In this document: piece by piece, positions 1 to 5,992 of the stretch
Layout of the letters: each line of letters begins with the position of its first letter
Position numbering within the stretch: the stretch's first letter is position 1
NCBI GenBank assembly: GCA_029778965.1
Contig: JAKPBL010000089.1
Location: 1 to 6,382, forward strand
Length of the DNA: 6,382 bases
Origin: Bacteroidota bacterium
Lineage (GTDB): Bacteria > Bacteroidota > Bacteroidia > Chitinophagales > Chitinophagaceae
Direction of reading: 5' to 3'
Notes under the pieces: model-generated
Database searches by the model: none
Told to the model about the DNA's origin: nothing
What the model saw: only the letters and a program-made list of their open reading frames with translations
Made by a program: the position numbers and the translations under genes

Positions 1-531
1 CGGTACGGTTTGTAAAGATACCTGGTTTTGCTCCAATTGCTGCTGTACCAGCGCCGGCGCCGCCGCAACCTCGATCTGTGAGGTAACGGCCCGGTTATAC
101 GGGTGCTTGTACATATTCTCCCAGGCATTCAGCACAGGTACAGATAAAAAAAGAAGTATGAGCGACATCGACAATTCAGACCGCAGGCGGGAGCGCAGGT
201 AACACAGGCCCAGCAGAAAGCCGAGGTAGGTAAAAAGCATCAGCAGGGGCGCGGCCATTAATAGCCAGGGCAGGGTTTCCCAGCCGAGAAGAAGAAGGCC
301 GGCTGCATATATGACCAGGGTGAGCCAGGCAGTATTGCGCAGGTGCTTGCCTGGCATGTCGTGCGGATACCCGTGTAAAACGGTGCTGCCGACAGATAAT
401 ACCAGCGGCAGCAGCACATTGAGGCTCCAGCCCCGCCAGTGCAGGATGTTCAGTGAAAAATAGGCAAAACTCCAGCATAGGCTGCATACAAAAAGTATGT
501 AAAGGGTCAATCGGGTGGGGTGCCGGGTCAT
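1..531 (-). CDS. Multi-pass membrane protein with likely SRPBCC-like C-terminal domain (partial)
   Basis: The reading frame is open from an ATG at 531 to the left edge (177 codons, no stop), so only the N-terminal part is here. The protein has about five hydrophobic segments, near residues 8-28, 34-53, 67-84, 87-110 and 119-135, with basic stretches between them (KHLRN at 62-66, RSRLR at 113-117), as in an inner-membrane protein. After the last segment it becomes soluble-looking, and TSQIEVAAAPALVQQQL (150-166) resembles the first strand and helix of SRPBCC/START-like proteins (pattern: ieI.Ap...V...l). I infer a membrane domain fused to a ligand-binding-type domain whose bulk lies outside the window. 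An in-frame TAA at 574-576 limits the N-terminus; a GTG at 537 is a less likely start. It is transcribed divergently from the M28 peptidase. Coding status is fairly sure, the SRPBCC call tentative, the ligand unknown. Confidence 0.8.
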   Translation of the reverse strand, partial: MTRHPTRLTLYILFVCSLCWSFAYFSLNILHWRGWSLNVLLPLVLSVGSTVLHGYPHDMPGKHLRNTAWLTLVIYAAGLLLLGWETLPWLLMAAPLLMLFTYLGFLLGLCYLRSRLRSELSMSLILLFLSVPVLNAWENMYKHPYNRAVTSQIEVAAAPALVQQQLEQNQVSLQTVP

Positions 532-569
532 CGTCACTAAATTATCTCTTGTAACGGAGAATCGAACCT

Positions 570-581
570 GTGGTTAACCAC
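570..581. repeat. 12-bp perfect palindrome GTGGTTAACCAC
   Basis: GTGGTTAACCAC reads identically on both strands. It lies 38 bases upstream of the minus-strand membrane-protein start. Perfect dyad symmetry in a divergent promoter region fits an operator for a dimeric regulator, but no regulator is visible here, so its role is inferred only from position and symmetry. Confidence 0.5.
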
Positions 582-596
582 TAGTATGAACTTTTC

Positions 597-618
597 GACC
601 ATTTTTCGAAGAATGGTC
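597..618. repeat. 22-bp near-perfect inverted repeat
   Basis: The 7-base arms GACCATT (597-603) and AATGGTC (612-618) are perfect complements. The centre is also symmetric (TTCGAA, 605-610), with one mismatched pair (604/611), so 20 of 22 bases are symmetric. It may be an operator, or a hairpin if transcribed. It sits one base from the next inverted repeat. Confidence 0.55.
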
Positions 619-619
619 A

Positions 620-635
620 TTTATCGACCGATAAA
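620..635. repeat. 16-bp inverted repeat, TTTATCG-AC-CGATAAA
   Basis: The perfect 7-base arms TTTATCG (620-626) and CGATAAA (629-635) are separated by only AC. The 2-base gap is too short for a good RNA loop over the full stem, so a DNA-binding site is the likelier reading. It ends 3 bases before the T-run that may be the -7 element of the peptidase promoter (639-646), where a bound protein could block polymerase. Confidence 0.55.
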
Positions 636-707
636 CGGTTTTTTTGTAAAGGAAAACCAGCGGCATGTCGTCTAACCGCTATCTGATAAATCAGCCAATA
701 CATACAT

Positions 708-2267
708 ATGAGAAAAGTACTGCTGCTGGCCTGCCTGTTGCCGGCATTTCAATTAATACAGGCACAGACAGAAGCCCCGGACCAGGCGATGACCGCCCGC
801 ATCCGTGAAGAAGGGTTGAAACATTCGCAGGTAATGGATATCGCTTTCCGGCTGACCGATGTCAGCGGGCCCCGCCTGACCATTTCTCCCGGATTTACCC
901 GCGCCGCTACCTGGGCCAAAGAACAGTTGACCAAATGGGGGCTGGAGGGCGCCGTGCTGGAGCCCTGGGGCGAATTTGGCAAGGGCTGGGAATTGCAGAA
1001 ATTTTACCTGGCGCAAACAGCGCCTTATTACCGGCCGTTGATTGCCTTTCCGAAAACATGGACAAAGGGTACCAATGGCCTGCAACAGGCAGATGTGGTG
1101 CTTATCAGCGCCAAAGATTCGGCCGAGCTGGCAGGGTACGCCGGCAAGCTGAAAGGCAAGATCATTATCGAGAACAGGAGCGACAGCCTGCTGCCCGGCT
1201 TCAAGGCTGATGCCGCCCGGTTCACCGATGAGCAACTGGCAGGTATGGCCGGCGCGAAGATCGAACCTGTCGATACCGCAGCGATGCGCCGCCGCCGCGA
1301 AATGATGATGGGGCAGCGCGGTCCCGGTTCGAATTATATGCTGGCCAAAATCAAGGAGCTGGCTGAAAAAGAAGGGGCCGTAGCAGTCCTGACCATGAAT
1401 CCCCGCGGCAGCGACGGTACGCTTTTCGTACAGGGCGGCGGCGCTTACCAGGCCGGTGCTCCCGAGAACTTTACCGATATCATGCTGTCGAGCGAAGAAT
1501 ACCTCAGCCTGGTAAGACTGCTGAAAGCGGGCATACCCGTGCAGCTAGAGGCCGACGTGAAGACGCGGTTCAGCACGGCAGATACCAAAGGATACAATGT
1601 GATCGCCGAGATCAAAGGAACCGATCCCACGCTGAAATCGGAGATTGTTATGCTGGGCGGGCACCTCGATTCCTGGCACGGCGCTACCGGTGCTACCGAC
1701 AATGCCGCCGGTTGTTCGGTGATGATGGAGGCGGTGCGTATTTTAAAGACATTGAACGTAAAGCCGCGCCGTACGATCCGCATTGCTTTGTGGAGCGGTG
1801 AGGAGCAGGGGCTGCATGGTTCGCGCAATTATGTAAAAAACCATTTCGCCGATCCCGCCACGATGGTATTGAAACCCGAGCACGGAAAAGTGAGCGGCTA
1901 TTTCAACCTCGATAATGGCACGGGCAAAATCAGGGGCATCTACCTCCAGGGCAATGCAGCCTGCGGACCCATCTTCCAGCAATGGCTCGCGCCTTTTGCC
2001 GACCTCGATGCAAAAACAGTGACCATCAGCAATACCGGCGGCACCGACCACCAGGCATTTGATGCAGTGGGTATTCCCGGTTTCCAGTTTATCCAGGATC
2101 CCATAGAATACGATACCCGCACCCATCACACCAATATGGACAGCTACGACCACCTGGTGGCTGCCGACCTGCAGCAGGCAGCCACCATCGTTGCCAGCTT
2201 TGTCTATAATGCGGCGATGCGCAATGACAAGCTGCCGAGAAAAGAATTGCCGAAAGCAAGACCCTGA
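708..2267 (+). CDS. Secreted M28-family zinc metallopeptidase with PA-like insert
   Basis: This 519-residue protein is probably an exported aminopeptidase or carboxypeptidase that releases terminal amino acids from peptides. Residues 1-19 are a signal peptide (MRK, hydrophobic core, cut near IQA-Q). A PA-like segment lies within about 110-290 (LKGKIIIENR at 148-157). The M28 catalytic domain carries all expected residues: GGHLDSW (H319, D321), GATDNAAG (bridging D331), SGEEQG (general base E365, zinc ligand E366), NLDNGTG (D402), GTDH at 445-448, and HHTNMD, where H474 is the likely last ligand. The motif order resembles plasma glutamate carboxypeptidase (CPQ) and bacterial relatives annotated as M20/M25/M40 or M28 hydrolases. 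In-frame stops at 684-689 and no ATG between make 708 the start. A basic, Met-rich patch (RRRREMMMGQRG, 194-205) interrupts the PA region. The family call is secure; the substrate is unknown. Confidence 0.97.
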   Translation: MRKVLLLACLLPAFQLIQAQTEAPDQAMTARIREEGLKHSQVMDIAFRLTDVSGPRLTISPGFTRAATWAKEQLTKWGLEGAVLEPWGEFGKGWELQKFYLAQTAPYYRPLIAFPKTWTKGTNGLQQADVVLISAKDSAELAGYAGKLKGKIIIENRSDSLLPGFKADAARFTDEQLAGMAGAKIEPVDTAAMRRRREMMMGQRGPGSNYMLAKIKELAEKEGAVAVLTMNPRGSDGTLFVQGGGAYQAGAPENFTDIMLSSEEYLSLVRLLKAGIPVQLEADVKTRFSTADTKGYNVIAEIKGTDPTLKSEIVMLGGHLDSWHGATGATDNAAGCSVMMEAVRILKTLNVKPRRTIRIALWSGEEQGLHGSRNYVKNHFADPATMVLKPEHGKVSGYFNLDNGTGKIRGIYLQGNAACGPIFQQWLAPFADLDAKTVTISNTGGTDHQAFDAVGIPGFQFIQDPIEYDTRTHHTNMDSYDHLVAADLQQAATIVASFVYNAAMRNDKLPRKELPKARP

Positions 2268-2888
2268 TCAACCGGCAAGCGCGGCAAACTCTTCCTGGAG
2301 ATTATGCCGCGCTTGTTTTTCGTATAAGTCGTGGAAGTGAGTTGTTTTGAAGATCTTTTCCATTTGCAGGAAATGCAAAAGCACTTTACGGCGGCCCGGT
2401 ATATAGGCCAGGTCGGGATAAAATTTATATTCTTTCCTGATTTGCGCGCTGTATTCGTGGTAAACGCCGGGTGCGGCGCCCAGGATCGAGAGGTCGGCAT
2501 CGGTAAAGTAGGAAGCATCGGCCACAGGAGTGGTTTTGTGCGATTGTGTGGCCATGATCAGCGCGCGACAGGCATCGATGCGTTCCCACGGAACCGGCAG
2601 GTTGCCGAGGCGGGCCGCCGCCAGCCGGCTGCTTTTTTCCTCGTTGTCTTGTTTCAGCGTATTGTAAACGATGTCGTGGTAGCTGATGGCGAATACCATC
2701 ATATCCCAATCGTTGATAGCCGTTTTTACCGGTAGCAACTCATGCAGCAGGTGTTCGAGGTGCCGGAGGTTGTGGTAACGGCGGGCCGTATGTGTATGCG
2801 CGGCCTGTATTTCTTTCCATAAAGCGTCGATACCGGAGGTATCCCGACTGAAATGGCCGGCTGTTTCTTTAAAGAGCAGCTCCAGCAT
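2268..2888 (-). CDS. Predicted HD-superfamily metal-dependent phosphohydrolase
   Basis: This 206-residue cytoplasmic protein has no signal peptide or membrane segment. It matches the pattern of the predicted HD-superfamily hydrolases grouped as COG4339: YHNLRH at 38-43 (H39, H43), the SYHDIVYN block with the HD pair H71-D72, a histidine at 117 in ATQSHK, FTDADLSILG at 128-137 (D130, D132), then IRKEY (150-154), GRRKVLLHFL (165-174) and ARHNLQEE (193-200). The HD set is expected to bind metal and hydrolyse a phosphoester; the substrate is not established for the family. I chose ATG 2888 over an upstream TTG at 2978, because the added residues are unlike the family and would overlap the gene before it. 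It follows the small gene at 2956-3285 by 67 bases on the same strand, so co-transcription is likely. Its stop abuts that of the convergent peptidase gene. Confidence 0.92.
   Translation of the reverse strand: MLELLFKETAGHFSRDTSGIDALWKEIQAAHTHTARRYHNLRHLEHLLHELLPVKTAINDWDMMVFAISYHDIVYNTLKQDNEEKSSRLAAARLGNLPVPWERIDACRALIMATQSHKTTPVADASYFTDADLSILGAAPGVYHEYSAQIRKEYKFYPDLAYIPGRRKVLLHFLQMEKIFKTTHFHDLYEKQARHNLQEEFAALAG
2276..2320 (+). terminator. Intrinsic terminator of the M28 peptidase gene
   Basis: A perfect 11-bp stem, CAAGCGCGGCA (2276-2286) with TGCCGCGCTTG (2305-2315), encloses an 18-base loop and is followed directly by TTTTT (2316-2320). It starts 9 bases after the peptidase stop codon. 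The T-run exists on the plus strand only, so it should end plus-strand transcripts. It lies wholly inside the last codons of the convergent HD-family gene. Confidence 0.88.
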
Positions 2889-2906
2889 AAAGGGAATGAT
2901 GAGACA

Positions 2907-2926
2907 TTTGCTAAAATTAAAGCAAA
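2907..2926 (-). repeat. 6-bp inverted repeat upstream of the HD gene
   Basis: TTTGCT (2907-2912) and AGCAAA (2921-2926) are perfect complements around an 8-base A/T spacer. The element lies 18 bases upstream of ATG 2888, in the short gap after the preceding gene. It could form a weak hairpin in the leader or be a binding site. Read on the minus strand, its left arm includes TTTG 35 bases before the start, which may be part of a -7 box instead. Confidence 0.35.
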
Positions 2927-2955
2927 GAAATCGTTCCTTTTTGCCGTTGCTGTAA

Positions 2956-3285
2956 CTAATGCGACAGTGGCCGCGCAATTTTACTATCGAGATCTAACTG
3001 GAAAAAATGGTCTTTTTCCGTTCGTAAAAACAACTGCCTTTCCTTGACCAGCATCTCGGCGATGTGATCGTGCTGGACGTCGTCAGGGAGGCAGGGGTTG
3101 TACAGCACGCGGTACAAAAGTACCGACCAAAGGGGTTTTCCGCTGCCGGCATCGAGGGCGACCACGCGGCCCATGCGGTTGGCGGGTGCTGTCAGTAGGA
3201 GGTTTTCGAACCGGACCGGGTAAACTTCCCTGGGAACACGACGCGGCCGGTCGATCGCATTTTTGCGCTCATTCTTGTGAAACAT
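2956..3285 (-). CDS. Small protein with a PQQ/beta-propeller-blade-like motif
   Basis: This is a 109-residue protein of unknown function. After a basic N-terminus (MFHKNERK...PRRVPR, 1-19), residues 41-53 read VVALDAGSGKPLW, the signature of a PQQ-type propeller blade (A.Da.tGk.lW). Next comes LYRVLYNPCLPDDVQ (57-71) and a second strand-like part, LFLRTEKDHFFQLDLD (85-100). This resembles short Bacteroidota proteins of uncharacterised function carrying a W...Y.v..np.le.DVQ pattern; the match is from memory of the pattern. There is no signal peptide or membrane segment, so a cytoplasmic location is likely. ATG 3285 is preferred; an in-frame TTG at 3318 would add 11 residues, but a candidate promoter overlaps it. 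It precedes the HD gene on the same strand and is divergent from the outer-membrane protein gene. At this length it cannot form a propeller alone. Confidence 0.75.
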   Translation of the reverse strand: MFHKNERKNAIDRPRRVPREVYPVRFENLLLTAPANRMGRVVALDAGSGKPLWSVLLYRVLYNPCLPDDVQHDHIAEMLVKERQLFLRTEKDHFFQLDLDSKIARPLSH

Positions 3286-3315
3286 GGTACGGATTTTACG
3301 AATGGTCGGAATGTC

Positions 3316-3346
3316 CAAAAAACCGACCTATCTATAACGTTTTCAA
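3316..3346 (-). promoter_or_regulatory. Candidate promoter of the small blade-like gene
   Basis: On the minus strand, TTG (3346-3344) is followed after 20 bases by GTTTTTTG (3323-3316), ending 30 bases before ATG 3285. This matches the Bacteroidota layout of a -33 TTG and a -7 TAnnTTTG only in part: the TTTG half and spacing fit, but the TA is absent. One arm of the GGTCGG/CCGACC inverted repeat overlaps it. Confidence 0.3.
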
Positions 3347-3439
3347 GGGGTTCTGCATTGTGCATGAGGCTTATACCTGTCTGTGTGCGACATCTGCCCA
3401 TACCCAACAAGTGGTATTTTTTCAGAAAAAAACAGCTTA

Positions 3440-3472
3440 TTGCATCCCGGATCAAATAATCGTGTTTTTTTG
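3440..3472 (+). promoter_or_regulatory. Candidate promoter of the outer-membrane protein gene
   Basis: TTG (3440-3442) is followed after 22 bases by TTTTTTTG (3465-3472), which ends 34 bases before ATG 3507. The pattern resembles the -33/-7 arrangement of Bacteroidota promoters, but the TA of TAnnTTTG is replaced by TT, and the spacing is at the long end. Confidence 0.3.
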
Positions 3473-3506
3473 CATAACGACCCTGCTTGCGTGAAGTAGC
3501 TGCCAA

Positions 3507-5921
3507 ATGAGAATACCTGCCTTTTTCCTATACTGTTGTGCTGGCTGGATATTGTTGTCGGTAACCCTGCCAGTTATGGCGCAGGATGCCGGTTTCCAGT
3601 TTTATGCCCACCTGGCCGATTCCGCCAGTCGCCAGCCGGTTGTGTATGCTACCGTCAACCTGTATGATGCGCAAAAGAATGTCATTGCCAGCGGCTATTC
3701 AGATGAGCGGGGCGCCATAAAAATTGAAAATATCCGGCGCCCGCCGGCTTTGCTGGAGATATCTGCCACCAGCTACAAAACCCTGGAAAAATCGCTGTCG
3801 TGGCCTGCCGGCAGGCAGTCGCTCGACCTGGGCACCATCGTCCTGGTTACTGCTCCCGAAAACCTGCAGCAGGTGATTGTGTCGGGGCGTCGCCGCCTGG
3901 TAGAACAGAAGCCGGGCATGCTGGTATATCGTGCCGGTAACGATCCTGCCAACCAGGGCGGAACAGCCGCCGATGTGTTGCGGAAGGCGCCTATTCTGAG
4001 TGTGGACGCGCAGGGGAACGTGAGTATGCGCGGCAGCGCCAGCCTGCGCATATTGGTCAACGGTAAGTTCTCGGGCCAGATGGCGCGCAGCCCGGCCGAT
4101 GCGCTGAACATGATCCCCGCCAATATTATTGAAGCGGTTGAGATCGTTACCAACCCATCCGCCAAATACGATGCTGAAGGAACAGCCGGTGTAATCAATA
4201 TCATCACCCGTAAGGGAACCAACAATACGACCGGCGCCATGGAGCTGAGCCTGAGTAACCTGAACCAGATGTTCAACCCGCGCATCGAGTTCACCAGCGG
4301 CAAATGGAATGTATCGGTGCACGGCCACCTGCACCGGTTGCGCACGAAGAACCAGGCCGATTACTGGCGTACGCATTTGTCTGACAGCAGCCTGCTGTAC
4401 CAGGAATGGCGGGGCGACAATGCAGCGCCGCATGGCTCGGCCGATTTTACCGTGGTATATGATGCCGATTCGCTGACCGAATGGAGCCTGGGGGTGAATA
4501 TGAGCGTGGGCAACTGGCCCTCTTACAATACCATCCTGAACAACACATTCGAAGCGAACAGAAGCCTGCGCGAATCGTATAAACAATATACTACGTACAC
4601 CGACCGGTATTTCAATACCGATATCAACCTGGCCTATAAGAAAAAGATGCAGCGTCCGGGCAATGAGCTGGTGGTGCAGGCACAGTGGTCGCCGGGAAAA
4701 AGCCGCGCGCCCTACCTGGCGGCGCTGACCGATCAAACGGGCGCCGTGTATTACCGGGAAGACAACAGCAACCGTATCCGTAACAATGAATGGACGCTGC
4801 AGGCCGACTACGTGGTGCCGCTGAATACAAAATATACCCTGGAAACCGGCGTGAAAGGTATCTGGCGGGCGGCGGGTAACCGGTACCGGGTGCAGGCCAA
4901 TTCCGGCGCCGGCTGGACCGAAGTAAGCGACCGCACCGACTATTTCAGCAATGCCCAGCAGGTGGCGGCGGGTTATGGATTGGCGAAGGCCACGCTGGGT
5001 AAATGGTACCTGGAAGGCGGATTACGATACGAGCAGACCTTCATGAGCGGTACGTTGGAGCGGGCCGCACAGCATTTCAGCCAGCAGTTCGGTAACCTGG
5101 TACCCACGGCAACGGTTACCCGAAAACTGACTGCCGATCAGAACCTGTCGCTTAGCTATACCAAGCGGATCACGCGGCCTTACATCGTTGATATGAATCC
5201 GAATGTCAATGCCAGTGATTCGAAGAACCTGAGCAGCGGCAATCCGGATCTTCGTCCCGAGATCACCCACCAGGTGGAGCTGGTGCATGGCCTCAATACC
5301 GGGCGGTCCTTTTTCCTGAACAGTTCGCTGTTCTGGCGGAAAACCGACAACTCAATCATCGAATACAGCAGTACCGACGCAGCCGGCATTGTGATGACAA
5401 GAAAGGAGAACCTGGCGGGGAATACCAGTTATGGCGCCAATGTTTCGGCCACCACCATGCCGGTGGCCTGGATGACGCTGAACGGCGGATTGTCGGGTTA
5501 CTACGTCAACTATGAAAGCGGTGCCCTGGGCGTACATAACGACGGGTGGGTAGGAAGCGTGGATTTCAACACAGCCGTTCGCTTTCCCAAACGCTACAGC
5601 GCGCAGGCTACTTTTTATTATTACGGCCGGAAGATAAACCTGCAGGGCGACGCTTCTGCGCAGGCCTATTACAGCGCTTCGGTGAAAAAAGACTGGAGCC
5701 GGCCCAAGCTATCGCTTACATTGCTCACCGTTAACCCGTTCAACGCGTATGTGCCGCAGGACGTGTGGGTGCGCACAGCCGGCTTCTATTCGCATAGCCG
5801 TGACCGTTACTATACCCGTGAATTCAAGCTTACGCTCAACTGGGAGTTCGGCTTGCAGGGCAGCAATGACCGCGGGCCTAAGATCAGCAACGACGATATC
5901 CATTCCAACAACCGGCGCTGA
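3507..5921 (+). CDS. TonB-receptor-like outer-membrane beta-barrel protein (OMP_b-brl_3 type)
   Basis: This 804-residue protein should sit in the outer membrane as a plugged barrel. Residues 1-25 are a signal peptide, with cleavage likely after VMA. Residues 30-115 form a carboxypeptidase-regulatory-like beta-sandwich (DSASRQPVVYATVNLYD, ISATSYKTLEKSL), typical of Bacteroidota receptors. Residues 120-236 are a plug: VIVSGRR, ADVLRKAPILSVDAQGNVSMRG, ILVNGK, IEAVEIVTNPSAKYDAEG, GVINIITRK. From about 245 onward alternating aromatic strands form the barrel, ending in FKLTLNWEFG. A polar tail with KISNDD, common in this subfamily, follows. The length is normal for the family. The start is the first ATG after an in-frame TGA at 3492-3494. 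No SusD-like gene follows, so a polysaccharide-utilisation role is not supported. The substrate is unknown; active TonB-driven import is family-based inference, and no clear TonB box is seen. Confidence 0.96.
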   Translation: MRIPAFFLYCCAGWILLSVTLPVMAQDAGFQFYAHLADSASRQPVVYATVNLYDAQKNVIASGYSDERGAIKIENIRRPPALLEISATSYKTLEKSLSWPAGRQSLDLGTIVLVTAPENLQQVIVSGRRRLVEQKPGMLVYRAGNDPANQGGTAADVLRKAPILSVDAQGNVSMRGSASLRILVNGKFSGQMARSPADALNMIPANIIEAVEIVTNPSAKYDAEGTAGVINIITRKGTNNTTGAMELSLSNLNQMFNPRIEFTSGKWNVSVHGHLHRLRTKNQADYWRTHLSDSSLLYQEWRGDNAAPHGSADFTVVYDADSLTEWSLGVNMSVGNWPSYNTILNNTFEANRSLRESYKQYTTYTDRYFNTDINLAYKKKMQRPGNELVVQAQWSPGKSRAPYLAALTDQTGAVYYREDNSNRIRNNEWTLQADYVVPLNTKYTLETGVKGIWRAAGNRYRVQANSGAGWTEVSDRTDYFSNAQQVAAGYGLAKATLGKWYLEGGLRYEQTFMSGTLERAAQHFSQQFGNLVPTATVTRKLTADQNLSLSYTKRITRPYIVDMNPNVNASDSKNLSSGNPDLRPEITHQVELVHGLNTGRSFFLNSSLFWRKTDNSIIEYSSTDAAGIVMTRKENLAGNTSYGANVSATTMPVAWMTLNGGLSGYYVNYESGALGVHNDGWVGSVDFNTAVRFPKRYSAQATFYYYGRKINLQGDASAQAYYSASVKKDWSRPKLSLTLLTVNPFNAYVPQDVWVRTAGFYSHSRDRYYTREFKLTLNWEFGLQGSNDRGPKISNDDIHSNNRR

Positions 5922-5992
5922 CCCCCGGCGGTTTAAACCCTGCCCGGGTATATTGGGCCGATTTTTGTACATTCAGTGTCAATACTTTTTTC
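5922..5992 (+). promoter_or_regulatory. Short gap between the outer-membrane protein and the second peptidase
   Basis: The 71-base gap contains a 10-bp palindrome GGTTTAAACC (5930-5939) and GATTTTTG (5960-5967), which resembles a -7 box (TAnnTTTG, one mismatch) and ends 25 bases before ATG 5993. No TTG sits at the -33 distance. The downstream gene may have its own promoter or be read through from the barrel gene; no strong terminator separates them. Confidence 0.35.

Larger units (their letters stand above)
532..707. promoter_or_regulatory. Divergent intergenic region with three palindromes
   Basis: This 176-base gap separates two divergent starts, so it should hold both promoters. It contains three palindromic elements (570-581, 597-618, 620-635, listed separately) and a T-run ending in G at 639-646, about 61 bases before the peptidase start, which resembles the TTTG half of the Bacteroidota -7 box (TAnnTTTG). 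No convincing -33 TTG lies at the right distance from it. No Shine-Dalgarno sequence precedes either start, which is normal in this phylum. Confidence 0.5.
3286..3506. promoter_or_regulatory. Divergent intergenic region upstream of the outer-membrane protein gene
   Basis: This 221-base gap lies between divergent starts. It contains an inverted repeat GGTCGG (3304-3309) / CCGACC (3323-3328) with a 13-base spacer, an A/T-only-armed symmetric element TTTTTTC-A-GAAAAAA (3417-3431), and candidate promoters on each strand, listed separately. No coding frame here looks real: the short frames crossing it have cysteine-rich, low-quality translations without family resemblance. Confidence 0.5.

Noticed and set aside
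176..487. 103-codon minus-strand frame at the left end
   Set aside because: It is out of frame with the 1-531 gene on the same strand, whose translation gives clear membrane segments. The shorter frame has no recognisable features.
753..1235. Antisense frames within the M28 peptidase gene
   Set aside because: They are shadows of a gene with all catalytic motifs, and their products have no family resemblance.
2331..2735. 134-codon plus-strand frame opposite the HD gene
   Set aside because: The minus strand shows the conserved HD-family motifs over the same bases, so the plus-strand frame is the complement of a real gene.
2889..2978. N-terminal extension of the HD protein from a TTG at 2978
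   Set aside because: It would overlap the preceding gene, uses a rarer start codon and adds 30 residues unlike the family. ATG 2888 gives the usual length.
3417..3431. TTTTTTCAGAAAAAA as an operator or terminator
   Set aside because: The symmetry comes mostly from homopolymer T and A runs, which occur often by chance in A/T-rich intergenic DNA. There is no G+C stem for termination.
3699..4736. Long minus-strand reading frame (345 codons) opposite the barrel gene
   Set aside because: It lies wholly inside the well-supported barrel gene. Its translation is rich in His, Arg and Gly without domain patterns, as expected from the complement of a GC-biased gene.
5942..5966. Possible terminator after the barrel gene (GCCC...GGGC then ATTTTT)
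   Set aside because: The stem is only 4 bp around a 9-base loop, too weak to call. The T-run may instead be part of a promoter for the next gene.
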